A stretch of 6,520 bases of DNA from an uncultured Eubacteriales bacterium (GTDB lineage: Bacteria > Bacillota > Clostridia > Peptostreptococcales > Anaerovoracaceae). The notes under the pieces are model-generated. The model did no database searches. It saw only the letters and a program-made list of their open reading frames with translations, and was not told where the DNA came from. Location: assembly GCA_902766915.1 (NCBI GenBank), contig CACXFN010000151.1, forward strand, positions 1 to 6,520. The letters run 5' to 3'. The position numbers and the translations under genes are program-made. Positions 1-6,132 of the stretch are shown piece after piece (within the stretch, counting starts at the first letter, position 1; each line of letters opens with the position of its first letter).

Positions 1-51
1 ATAACAATCCTAAAAGCCTTTATAAATATAGAAATACAAACTACAAAAAAG

Positions 52-90
52 AAAAAGTGTGCTCTCGAGGGGGGAGCACATTTTTTCTTC
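52..90. terminator. Bidirectional intrinsic terminator
   Basis: A hairpin pairs TGTGCTC (58-64) with GAGCACA (74-80). It can extend inward by a T-G wobble and a C-G pair, leaving a five-base GAGGG loop. On the + strand it is followed by TTTTTTCTT; on the - strand by CTTTTTCTTTTTTG. It should therefore stop transcripts arriving from either side. It ends the leftward 3D-domain gene, whose stop codon lies about 40 bases away, and probably also an unseen rightward gene before the window. Positions 1-51 show no coding signal. Confidence 0.85.
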
Positions 91-114
91 TCTAATCCAA
101 AATCTCTAATCCAA
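89..114. repeat. Short direct repeat, two copies at 14-bp period
   Basis: TCTCTAATCCAA occurs at 89-100 and again at 103-114, separated by AA. The two copies are identical over 12 bases. They lie between the terminator T-tract and the stop codon of the leftward gene. The most likely origin is a small slippage duplication; I see no associated mobile-element ends or coding function. Confidence 0.7.
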
Positions 115-122
115 TATCTTTA

Positions 123-878
123 TTAATCGAGTATATAAACGTTTACAGTTCGTACACCCCAGTTATAACATTCTGCAGTGGTATCCATAACCAGGTCCAC
201 TGTACAGCCTACAATGTTTCCTCCTGTATCGTTTGCTATTGCGAATCCATATCCTTCGATATACAATCTGGTTCCAAGGGGGATAACTGATGGATCGACT
301 GCGCAAGTTCCGTATACAGCCGGATTTCCTGAAGCTCCATACCCGCCTGCCACATAGGCATATGCGGTGCAAGTTATTACGTTGCTGTAGCTATAGCCGT
401 CTATTGTTGGGCTTTCGCTATAATCCTCTTCTTCATATACCTGCTGGGGTTCGGTCTCCTCTGAAGGGGTTTCCTCATAAGGGCTTTCTTCCTCATCCGG
501 GGCACTTTGTTCCTCTAGGTATTCTTCAGATGATTCCGAATCTTCATAATCGGAAATCTCATCATTCAATTCCTCATCTGCTTCTGATAAATCTTCCGTT
601 ATTTCTGTATCGGTTAAATCCTGTTCTTCAGCAGCTTCCAGGGAATCATCTTCGGTCATTTGATTTATGGCGTTTTCCTGGTTTCTTTCCGATGTCATGG
701 GATTAACCTGACTCATGGTTCTTGCCGGTTGGTATGCGGCTGTAGCTACGGATTGTGAATCTATTTCACTATCTGCTATTGCTTCAGGTAGATTGCCCCA
801 AGCCAGGACACCTGCGCCTAAAACCGCTGTGATACATAATACGGCGATTATCGCATGTTTTCTTATATTCAATTTCAC
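123..878 (-). CDS. Secreted 3D-domain (Asp-Asp-Asp) protein with long acidic linker
   Basis: This 251-residue protein is exported. It has a basic N-terminus (RKH at 6-8) and a hydrophobic segment at about 9-27, which acts as a signal peptide or membrane anchor. Residues 75-160 form a low-complexity linker: 40 of 86 residues are Asp or Glu, with no Lys, Arg or His. The C-terminal part (about 167-251) is a 3D domain: VDPSVIPLGT at 194-203, NDTGG at 216-220, and the three family aspartates D217, D228 and D232, then WGVRTVNVYIL to the end. 3D domains share the double-psi barrel fold of MltA lytic transglycosylases and occur in YocH-like autolysins and Sps/Rpf-type proteins, so a peptidoglycan-acting role outside the cell is inferred. 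No separate LysM or G5 domain is present. The domain has four cysteines (170, 192, 225, 237), which could form disulfides. The gene stands alone, leaving from a divergent promoter region. The start is ambiguous: GTG at 876-878 gives this length, while TTG at 870-872 (two codons shorter) is better spaced from the ribosome binding site. Confidence 0.88.
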   Translation of the reverse strand: MKLNIRKHAIIAVLCITAVLGAGVLAWGNLPEAIADSEIDSQSVATAAYQPARTMSQVNPMTSERNQENAINQMTEDDSLEAAEEQDLTDTEITEDLSEADEELNDEISDYEDSESSEEYLEEQSAPDEEESPYEETPSEETEPQQVYEEEDYSESPTIDGYSYSNVITCTAYAYVAGGYGASGNPAVYGTCAVDPSVIPLGTRLYIEGYGFAIANDTGGNIVGCTVDLVMDTTAECYNWGVRTVNVYILD

Positions 879-885
879 TCACCTC
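879..885 (-). promoter_or_regulatory. Ribosome binding site of the 3D-domain gene (start-deciding)
   Basis: On the - strand GAGGTGA directly abuts the GTG codon. From the GAGG core, spacing is only 3 nt to GTG (876-878) but 9 nt to TTG (870-872). The TTG is therefore a serious alternative start even though GTG is the commoner initiator. An upstream in-frame TGA (the end of this motif) rules out earlier starts. Confidence 0.7.
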
Positions 886-890
886 ATTTC

Positions 891-908
891 TTAAGATTTC
901 TTAAGAAA
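891..908. promoter_or_regulatory. Candidate regulator box A, TTAAG-N5-TTAAG
   Basis: TTAAGATTTCTTAAGAAA carries two TTAAG half-sites 10 bp apart, one helical turn, as in sites bound by OmpR/PhoB-family response regulators (for example CiaR TTTAAG-N5-TTTAAG). It overlaps the 12-bp palindrome TTTCTTAAGAAA (897-908). It lies just downstream of the predicted leftward transcription start, a position expected to give repression of the 3D-domain gene if bound. It matches box B at 16 of 18 positions. The identity of the regulator is inference. Confidence 0.45.
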
Positions 909-919
909 AAACTGGTTGT

Positions 920-948
920 ATATTAGCATATAGAAATCAAAAAGTCAA
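920..948 (-). promoter_or_regulatory. SigA-type promoter of the 3D-domain gene
   Basis: Reading the - strand, TTGACT (948-943) is followed after exactly 17 bp by TAATAT (925-920). The base triplet TGC just before it makes an extended -10. Transcription should start near 913, giving a leader of about 35 nt to the GTG codon that contains box A. Confidence 0.75.
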
Positions 949-1029
949 ATAAACGTTGCAAAATGGACATAGCGTATTTTTTAAATTCTAAAATTTCTTA
1001 ATTATCGATGGGTTATTAGTAGAAAAACA

Positions 1030-1047
1030 TTAAGATATTTTAAGAAA
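1030..1047. promoter_or_regulatory. Candidate regulator box B, TTAAG-N5-TTAAG
   Basis: TTAAGATATTTTAAGAAA has half-sites at 1030-1034 and 1040-1044. The second ends 10 bp before the TAGAAT -10 hexamer at 1055-1060, so the box covers the -35 region, where no good TTGACA is present. This is the arrangement of Pho-box-like, activator-dependent promoters. It is the sister of box A. Confidence 0.45.
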
Positions 1048-1051
1048 CATG

Positions 1052-1060
1052 TGGTAGAAT
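1052..1060 (+). promoter_or_regulatory. Candidate rightward extended -10 promoter
   Basis: TGG-TAGAAT forms an extended -10 with one mismatch to TATAAT. The best -35 is TTAAGA (1030-1035) at a poor 19-bp spacing, so the promoter may need an activator at box B. It would give a start near 1067 and a leader of about 129 nt before the sulfhydrylase gene. Other AT-rich -10 candidates lie closer to the gene. Confidence 0.45.
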
Positions 1061-1156
1061 ATTGAATATATATTATTAATTATAGATTTATAATTTAGGA
1101 AGCTTTCCAATCAATTTATAATAATTGCTGTAGTGTTTAAGTAACAGTCAATATCA

Positions 1157-1171
1157 TAGAATGCTATTCTA
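1157..1171. repeat. Inverted repeat TAGAAT-GCT-ATTCTA before metY-like gene
   Basis: Six-base arms (1157-1162 and 1166-1171) with a three-base spacer end 9 bases before the AGGAG ribosome binding site. It could be an operator half-pair or a weak RNA hairpin. The AT-rich arms make a stable terminator or attenuator unlikely. Confidence 0.35.
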
Positions 1172-1180
1172 AAAACATAG

Positions 1181-1185
1181 AGGAG
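1181..1185 (+). promoter_or_regulatory. Ribosome binding site of the sulfhydrylase gene
   Basis: AGGAG (within AGAGGAG, 1179-1185) sits 10 nt before ATG at 1196. It supports that start, which also yields the family's usual N-terminus ending in the THxGY-like stretch CLHAGY. Confidence 0.8.
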
Positions 1186-1195
1186 TGTTATAAGT

Positions 1196-2458
1196 ATGAG
1201 AGATGAAACAAAATGCCTTCACGCAGGCTATACCCCGAAAAACACGGAACCCAGGGTAGTTCCAATTGTCCAGAGTACCACCTATGTCTTTGATTCCACA
1301 GAGGAGGTGGCGTCGGTATTTGATGAGCCGACTAAGGCTTTGATCTATTCCCGATTTGCAAATCCCACAGTAATGGCAGTGGAGAATAAAATTGCCGAGC
1401 TGGAGGGGGGCGTTGGGGCCATGTGCACTTCATCGGGACAGGCTGCAAACCTTCTGGCCATTCTTAATATATGTAAGGCAGGGGATAATATAATTTCCTG
1501 TTCAGAAATATATGGAGGAACCATAAACCTATTTGCTGTAACGCTAAAGAAATACGGTATAGAATGCAGAATGGTACCGGGAACTGTTTCAGAGGAAGAA
1601 CTTGATTCTTACTTTGATGAAAATACTAAGGCTGTATTTGGTGAAACTATAGCAAATCCAGCCCTTACGGTTTTGGATTTTGAAAAGTTTGCAAATGCAG
1701 CACATAAACATGGTGTGCCCCTAATTGTTGACAATACCTTTGCCACACCGATACTATGCAAACCTTTTGAATACGGAGTGGACATTATAACTCATTCCAC
1801 CACCAAGTATATGGACGGACATGCGGTGCAGGGCGGAGGTGTTATAGTTGACAGCGGAAACTTTGATTGGACCAATGGCAATTTCCCGGAATTCACGGAA
1901 CCTGATGAGTCCTATCATGGAACCGTATACACCGAAGTATATGGAAAAATGGCGTATATAATAAAGGCTCGTATGCAGCTTATGAGAGACTTTGGTTGCT
2001 ATCCCGCAGCTCATTCAGCCTTCCTTCTGAACCTTGGCCTGGAAACCCTGGCCCTGAGGATGCCCAGATACTGCGAAAATGCCTTAAAGGTGGCAGAATA
2101 TCTACAATCTTCGGATAAGATTGAGAGCGTAAGTTATCCTGCGCTTCCCGGAGATAGTCAATACGAACTATATAAGAAATACCTAAAGGGTGCCAGCGGT
2201 GTCATCTCCATAGTCGTCAAGGGAGGAAGGGATGCTGCGGCAAAATTCATGGATAATTTAAAGCTTGCATCCAATGAAGTTCACGTTGCCGATATTAGAA
2301 CCTGCGTCCTTCATCCTGCCAGCGAAACTCATAGGCAACTGACGGATGAGCAATTGGAAATGGCAGGGATAAATGCAGGCATGGTGAGAGTATCTGTAGG
2401 TCTTGAGAATGTTGAAGATATAATAGAAGACTTGGAGCAGGCTCTCTTGACGGTATAG
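1196..2458 (+). CDS. metY: O-acetylhomoserine sulfhydrylase (aminocarboxypropyltransferase), PLP enzyme
   Basis: This 420-residue cytoplasmic enzyme belongs to the Cys/Met-metabolism PLP family (fold type I). It is expected to convert O-acetyl-L-homoserine plus sulfide into L-homocysteine and acetate, and possibly to use methanethiol to give methionine directly. The family signature is complete: YSRFANPT (51-58, cofactor phosphate contact from the partner subunit), SSGQAA (79-84, phosphate loop), Y106-GGT, VDNTFATP (178-185, D179 pairing with the PLP nitrogen), HSTTKY (200-205) with Schiff-base Lys204, and VRVSVGLEN (397-405), whose Arg398 binds the substrate carboxylate. The insertion around 222-290 (PEFTEPDESYHG, then LGLETLALRM) and the SETHRQL stretch (376-382) distinguish MetY-type enzymes from the shorter MetB/MetC/MGL proteins. 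Length is normal and nothing is broken. The gene is expressed from the divergent region. No terminator is visible before the lipoprotein gene 133 bp downstream, so read-through is possible. Exact substrate choice cannot be read from sequence. Confidence 0.93.
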   Translation: MRDETKCLHAGYTPKNTEPRVVPIVQSTTYVFDSTEEVASVFDEPTKALIYSRFANPTVMAVENKIAELEGGVGAMCTSSGQAANLLAILNICKAGDNIISCSEIYGGTINLFAVTLKKYGIECRMVPGTVSEEELDSYFDENTKAVFGETIANPALTVLDFEKFANAAHKHGVPLIVDNTFATPILCKPFEYGVDIITHSTTKYMDGHAVQGGGVIVDSGNFDWTNGNFPEFTEPDESYHGTVYTEVYGKMAYIIKARMQLMRDFGCYPAAHSAFLLNLGLETLALRMPRYCENALKVAEYLQSSDKIESVSYPALPGDSQYELYKKYLKGASGVISIVVKGGRDAAAKFMDNLKLASNEVHVADIRTCVLHPASETHRQLTDEQLEMAGINAGMVRVSVGLENVEDIIEDLEQALLTV

Positions 2459-2538
2459 GCCCAATCCATTATAATTTACATGTTGGTGAAAATAACAGCA
2501 TAATATAAGTAGGAACTTTTTAAATAGCACATCATTAT

Positions 2539-2552
2539 GGTTTAAGTAAACC
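2539..2552. promoter_or_regulatory. Perfect palindrome GGTTTA-AG-TAAACC upstream of the lipoprotein gene
   Basis: Six-base perfect arms flank a two-base spacer, 39 bp before the ATG of the lipoprotein gene. There is no convincing SigA promoter in the 133-bp gap: TTGGTG (2483-2488) and TATAAG (2504-2509) are only 15 bp apart. The palindrome is a candidate operator; its arms are AT-rich and it has no T-tract, so it is not a terminator. Confidence 0.4.
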
Positions 2553-2579
2553 TTGATGAAGGGAAAAAAGCACCGTAGC

Positions 2580-2587
2580 AAAGGAGG
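2580..2587 (+). promoter_or_regulatory. Strong ribosome binding site that fixes the lipoprotein start
   Basis: AAAGGAGG lies 4 nt before ATG at 2592. Earlier in-frame starts at TTG 2553 and ATG 2556 have no Shine-Dalgarno sequence and would push the signal peptide 12-13 residues inward, so 2592 is chosen. Confidence 0.88.
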
Positions 2588-2591
2588 CATT

Positions 2592-2978
2592 ATGAAGGGT
2601 AAGAAAAGAATTGCCCTGATTGCAGTTGCATTAGTGATTCTGATGCTCTTTGTAACTGCATGTGGTAAAAAGGCACCGGAGACGTTGGAGGAATACGTTA
2701 AGGCCAATCAAAGTGAACAAGACGCCATTCAAGGTATAGTGTCGGATGATCCAAATGCTACAGTGACAATAACCGGTAATACCTTAGAAATAACCTATAC
2801 GGTTGAGGACGTGAATTTTACGGCAGATATTTTAAACAATGCCCTTGGTAGCCTGGGGGACACATTCACAGGAGTGATTAAAGACCTGGAAACGGAAACA
2901 GGCATAAGTGGAATAAATATCAAGGTCAGTTATGTGGATGCTTCGGGCAAGGAAATAACCAGCAAAGTATTCGAATAG
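2592..2978 (+). CDS. Small DUF4854-like lipoprotein
   Basis: This 128-residue protein carries a lipoprotein signal: MKGKKR, a hydrophobic core at about 7-21, and lipobox VTAC with the lipidated Cys24. It is predicted to be anchored to the outer face of the membrane after processing by Lgt and signal peptidase II. The mature part is a single small domain: a TLEEYVKANQ helix (31-40), a TVTITGNTLEITYTVEDV strand region (about 57-74), a predicted helix at about 76-104 (LNNALGSLGDTF...), and a final pair of strands ending in KVSYVDASGKEITSKVFE. This pattern (TLE-Y, 'GNTL...Y', a helix, then Y-D/N-A-G-EI-S--F) resembles the DUF4854 family of Clostridia and streptococci, whose function I do not know. 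No catalytic motif is visible. It is followed by a strong terminator and may be transcribed alone or by read-through from the sulfhydrylase gene. Confidence 0.82.
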   Translation: MKGKKRIALIAVALVILMLFVTACGKKAPETLEEYVKANQSEQDAIQGIVSDDPNATVTITGNTLEITYTVEDVNFTADILNNALGSLGDTFTGVIKDLETETGISGINIKVSYVDASGKEITSKVFE

Positions 2979-3005
2979 CTGGTGATGTGCTTAAGAATGC
3001 AGGAG

Positions 3006-3037
3006 AAGGGATATCGGAATTGCCGGTATCCCTTTTT
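3006..3037 (+). terminator. Strong intrinsic terminator after the lipoprotein gene
   Basis: A 12-bp stem pairs 3006-3017 (AAGGGATATCGG) with 3023-3034 (CCGGTATCCCTT). It has one T-G wobble, the five-base loop AATTG, and a run of five T at 3033-3037. It separates the lipoprotein unit from lepA, so lepA needs its own promoter. I could not identify a convincing one in 3038-3098. Confidence 0.92.
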
Positions 3038-3098
3038 AGGGAAATATATTGGTATTTGCTCATTCGGCAGAAAAGGGAAAGGGTAGTCGAATATATAG

Positions 3099-4913
3099 AT
3101 GGACAATAATTATCAAAAATTTATTCGTAACTTCAGTATAATTGCGCATATCGACCATGGTAAATCTACACTGGCGGATAGAATAATTGAAAACACCGGA
3201 TTGGTTGCCGAGCGAGATATGAAGGAGCAATTCCTGGACAATATGGATCTGGAGCGGGAGCGTGGAATAACTATCAAGCTCCAGACGACGCGCCTGGTCT
3301 ATAAGGCGGAGGACGGACAGGAATATATTTTTAATTTGATTGATACTCCGGGTCATGTGGACTTTAACTACGAAGTAAGTAGAAGCCTGGCTGCCTGTGA
3401 AGGGGCTGTTTTGGTGGTGGACTCAACCCAGGGTGTAGAAGCGCAGACCATGGCAAATGTATATCTGGCTCTGGATGAGGATTTAGAAATACTACCTGTT
3501 TTAAATAAAATAGACTTGGCCAGTTCGCGCCCTGATGAAACCAGGGAAGAGATAGAGGAGATGATAGGAATTGATGCTTCCGAGGCTCCGCTGGTTTCAG
3601 CAAAGGAGGGGTTAGGAATCACGGAACTTTTAGAAGCTGTGGTAAGGACGATACCTGCTCCAAATGGGGATCCGGATGGCAAGCTGAAGGCTCTGATCTT
3701 TGATAGTGTTTACGACAATTATAAAGGGGTTGTGATATATACCAGAATCTTTGATGGCTCCGTAAAAGTTGGGGATAATATCCTCCTGATGAATACCGGG
3801 AAGAAATATGAGGTTACGGAAGTAGGCGTTATGGCTCCGGGACATGTTCCTGTAAAGGCCCTTAAGGCCGGGGAAGTAGGATATATCTGCGCCAGCATAA
3901 AGCAGGTAAAGGATGCTCAGGTGGGAGATACCATAACCCTGGCATCAGCCCCTGCCGATGAGATGCTTCCGGGATACAAGCCTGCCCAGTCCATGGTTTA
4001 TTGCGGAATCTATCCTGCAGAGGGTGAGAAATACGAAGGCGTCAAGGACGCCCTAGAGAAGCTCCAGGTAAACGACGCTGCCTTTAACTTCGAACCTGAA
4101 ACATCAACAGCTCTGGGCTTCGGTTTCCGCTGCGGATTCCTGGGGCTCCTTCACATGGAAATTATAGTGGAGCGTTTGGAGAGAGAATTCGATCTAGCGG
4201 TAATTACAACGTCGCCAAGCGTAGTATATAAAGTGGTAATGACGGATGGTAGGGTGGAGATGATTCAGAATCCGACTAATTTGCCCTCGCCGGTTGAAAT
4301 AGACCACATAGAAGAGCCTATAGTAAAAGCGGACATCATGATACCTAAGGAATATGTAGGTTCCATTATGGAGCTTTGTCAGAAGCGTAGAGGAAATATG
4401 CTTCACATGGAATACATCACCAAGGATAGAGTGACGCTCCATTATGAGCTTCCGTTAAATGAAGTTATCTACGATTTCTTCGATGCGCTTAAATCAAAAA
4501 CCAGGGGATATGGGTCTCTGGATTACGAATTCATCCGCTATCAAAAATCCACCTTGGTTAAGATGGACGTGCTCCTTAATAAGGAAATAGTTGACGCATT
4601 TTCCATGATAGTTCATGAATCGGAAGCCTATGAAAGAGGACGTTTCGTTTGCAAGAAGCTAAAGGAAGTAATTCCTATGCATCAGTTCGAAGTTCCGATT
4701 CAGGCGGCAGTCGGGCAGAAGGTAATAGCCAGAGAAACCGTAAAGGCATATCGTAAGGACGTTATCGCCAAGTGTTACGGCGGCGACATCTCCAGAAAGA
4801 AGAAGCTTCTGGAGAAACAGAAGGAAGGTAAGAAGCGCATGCGTCAATTCGGCAGAGTTGAAGTTCCGCAGGAAGCCTTTACCGCAGTTCTAAAATATGA
4901 TGACGACAAATAA
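3099..4913 (+). CDS. lepA: Elongation factor 4 / LepA, ribosome-associated translational GTPase
   Basis: LepA (EF4) is a GTPase that binds the ribosome. It has been implicated in back-translocation of stalled complexes and in initiation or 30S biogenesis. All G motifs are intact: AHIDHGKST (16-24, P-loop), RGIT (55-58, switch I), DTPGH (82-86, with catalytic His86), NKID (136-139) and SAK (167-169). They are followed by domain II (about 190-285), EF-G-like domains III and V (about 295-480), and the LepA-specific C-terminal domain with the basic signature [20 protein letters not shown] (561-580) ending in FTAVLK. At 604 residues the protein is full length. The start at 3099 gives the normal short lead-in to [16 protein letters not shown]. 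The ribosome binding site is poor: the nearest purine run, AAAGGG (3078-3083), lies 15 nt away. Its last 17 bases overlap the start of hemW. Confidence 0.98.
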   Translation: MDNNYQKFIRNFSIIAHIDHGKSTLADRIIENTGLVAERDMKEQFLDNMDLERERGITIKLQTTRLVYKAEDGQEYIFNLIDTPGHVDFNYEVSRSLAACEGAVLVVDSTQGVEAQTMANVYLALDEDLEILPVLNKIDLASSRPDETREEIEEMIGIDASEAPLVSAKEGLGITELLEAVVRTIPAPNGDPDGKLKALIFDSVYDNYKGVVIYTRIFDGSVKVGDNILLMNTGKKYEVTEVGVMAPGHVPVKALKAGEVGYICASIKQVKDAQVGDTITLASAPADEMLPGYKPAQSMVYCGIYPAEGEKYEGVKDALEKLQVNDAAFNFEPETSTALGFGFRCGFLGLLHMEIIVERLEREFDLAVITTSPSVVYKVVMTDGRVEMIQNPTNLPSPVEIDHIEEPIVKADIMIPKEYVGSIMELCQKRRGNMLHMEYITKDRVTLHYELPLNEVIYDFFDALKSKTRGYGSLDYEFIRYQKSTLVKMDVLLNKEIVDAFSMIVHESEAYERGRFVCKKLKEVIPMHQFEVPIQAAVGQKVIARETVKAYRKDVIAKCYGGDISRKKKLLEKQKEGKKRMRQFGRVEVPQEAFTAVLKYDDDK

Positions 4914-6096
4914 TTTAGGATTATATATTCACATACCCTTTTGTCTGCGTAAATGTCCGTATTGCGGTTTTTACTCCCAAGGGGTTTCAGAGAATTGTCT
5001 CATTAATTCTGATGTAGCTTCCGGTGGAAATATCTTCGGAAACTTTGATAGATATTTTGATAGATTTAGGGATGCACTTATCGCAGATATAAGAAGCACC
5101 GAGGTAAATAAGATTGTTGATTCGATTTTCTTTGGTGGAGGGACACCTACCCTTTTACCTGAGGAAACACTTATTGCGATTCTAAATGCTATTAAAGAAA
5201 GCTTCACTGTTAGCGTGGATTCGGAAATAACTATTGAGGCAAATCCGGGAACTGTGAATGTGGGAAAACTGACAGCGCTTCATAATGCCGGATTTAATAG
5301 ATTGTCCATCGGGGTGCAGTCCTTTGATGACAGGGTTTTGAAAACCCTGGAGCGTATTCATAATTGCCGGGAAGCCGAGGGGGCTATCAATGATGCCAGA
5401 GCCGCGGGATTCCGCAATGTAAATATTGATTTAATGTTCGGGATTCCGGGTCAAACCATGGATCAGTGGAGAGATACACTGGAGACTGCATTAAGCCTAA
5501 AGCCGGAACATATTTCATTTTACAGCCTGCAAATGGAAGAGGGGACACCCTTTATGGCTGCTTTTGAGAGGGGCGAATTCGAGGAATTATCCGATGATTT
5601 GGATAGGGAGATGTATCACTATGCGATTCAGAAATTAAAGTCCGCCGGATACAAGCATTACGAAATCAGTAATGCCTCATTTCCCGGATTTGAATGCAGG
5701 CATAATTTGAAATACTGGACTCTAAAGGAATATCTTGGTTTCGGACCAAGCGCGTCTTCTTACATAGATGGAACTCGATTCACTGTAAAGGCAGACGTAG
5801 AGGCATATGATACACCGGTTTACGAAGAATACCATGTTAATTCAGAATTTGACAATATGTCCGAATTCGTATTCACCGGACTAAGATTAACCAGTGGAAT
5901 TAATTATGGCGAATTCAGGGCACGATTTGGAATTGGCTTCGAAGAAACCTTTGCTGAATGCATGAAGGAACTGGATGAGTATGTTAAGAGTGGCGATGTT
6001 AGAATATATGTGGATGCAGAGGGAAACCGAACCGGCATCCGGCTAACTGAAAAAGGAATAGATATTTCAAACCAAATACTTTCGTTATTTGTATAG
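4897..6096 (+). CDS. hemW: HemW, radical SAM heme chaperone (formerly HemN-like)
   Basis: This 399-residue radical SAM protein has [12 protein letters not shown] (C16, C20, C23), which binds the 4Fe-4S cluster, and GGGTP (80-84), which contacts S-adenosylmethionine. It also has EANPGT (114-119), SIGVQSF (137-143) and the HemW hallmark HNLKYW (269-274). The residue two past C23 is Phe, not the fourth Cys of HemN, so this is the heme chaperone rather than coproporphyrinogen dehydrogenase. HemW is known to bind heme and deliver it to client proteins such as respiratory enzymes. The C-terminal winged-helix-like domain (about 320-399) is present. The loop between the cluster motif and the next helix (about 26-57) is longer than in E. 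coli HemW and contains a tandem repeat. The start overlaps lepA by 17 nt with no separate Shine-Dalgarno site, which suggests translational coupling; ATG at 4900 is an equally possible start, one codon shorter. Confidence 0.95.
   Translation: MMTTNNLGLYIHIPFCLRKCPYCGFYSQGVSENCLINSDVASGGNIFGNFDRYFDRFRDALIADIRSTEVNKIVDSIFFGGGTPTLLPEETLIAILNAIKESFTVSVDSEITIEANPGTVNVGKLTALHNAGFNRLSIGVQSFDDRVLKTLERIHNCREAEGAINDARAAGFRNVNIDLMFGIPGQTMDQWRDTLETALSLKPEHISFYSLQMEEGTPFMAAFERGEFEELSDDLDREMYHYAIQKLKSAGYKHYEISNASFPGFECRHNLKYWTLKEYLGFGPSASSYIDGTRFTVKADVEAYDTPVYEEYHVNSEFDNMSEFVFTGLRLTSGINYGEFRARFGIGFEETFAECMKELDEYVKSGDVRIYVDAEGNRTGIRLTEKGIDISNQILSLFV
5044..5067 (+). repeat. 12-bp in-frame tandem duplication within hemW
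   Basis: TTTGATAGATAT (5044-5055) is followed directly by TTTGATAGATTT (5056-5067), 11 of 12 bases identical. It encodes FDRY-FDRF at residues 50-57, at the end of the expanded loop after the iron-sulfur motif. The reading frame is kept, and it looks like a slippage duplication. Confidence 0.85.
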
Positions 6097-6132
6097 AACA
6101 ATATTGGTATAAAAATATATTTGTAAAAAACT

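Larger units (their letters stand above)
879..1195. other. Divergent intergenic control region
   Basis: This 317-bp AT-rich stretch separates two divergently transcribed genes and contains no convincing ORF or RNA gene. It holds the leftward promoter (920-948), two near-identical TTAAG-N5-TTAAG boxes (891-908 and 1030-1047), and a degenerate third copy on the - strand at 987-1001 (TTAAG-AAATT-TTAGA). It also holds a rightward extended -10 (1052-1060) and an inverted repeat (1157-1171). Perfect TATAAT words at 1089-1094 and 1117-1122 lack good -35 partners, so other rightward start sites are possible. I recognise no SAM-I riboswitch or T-box in the leader of the sulfur gene. Confidence 0.75.

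Noticed and set aside
290..706. Open frame of 138 codons on the + strand inside the 3D-domain gene
   Set aside because: It is antisense to a clearly recognisable coding region, and its translation is rich in His, Leu, Pro and Arg, as expected from reading an acidic low-complexity gene backwards. There is no ribosome binding site or family resemblance.
1099..1109. GGAAGCTTTCC imperfect inverted repeat in the metY leader
   Set aside because: Four-base arms are too short to support a hairpin or an operator claim.
2258..2707. Open frame of 149 codons on the - strand spanning the sulfhydrylase end and lipoprotein start
   Set aside because: It overlaps two convincing genes on the other strand and has no recognisable domain; treated as a shadow.
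6097..6132. Possible terminator after hemW
   Set aside because: The AT-rich bases can form only an imperfect weak stem and there is no proper T-tract; no terminator is called.
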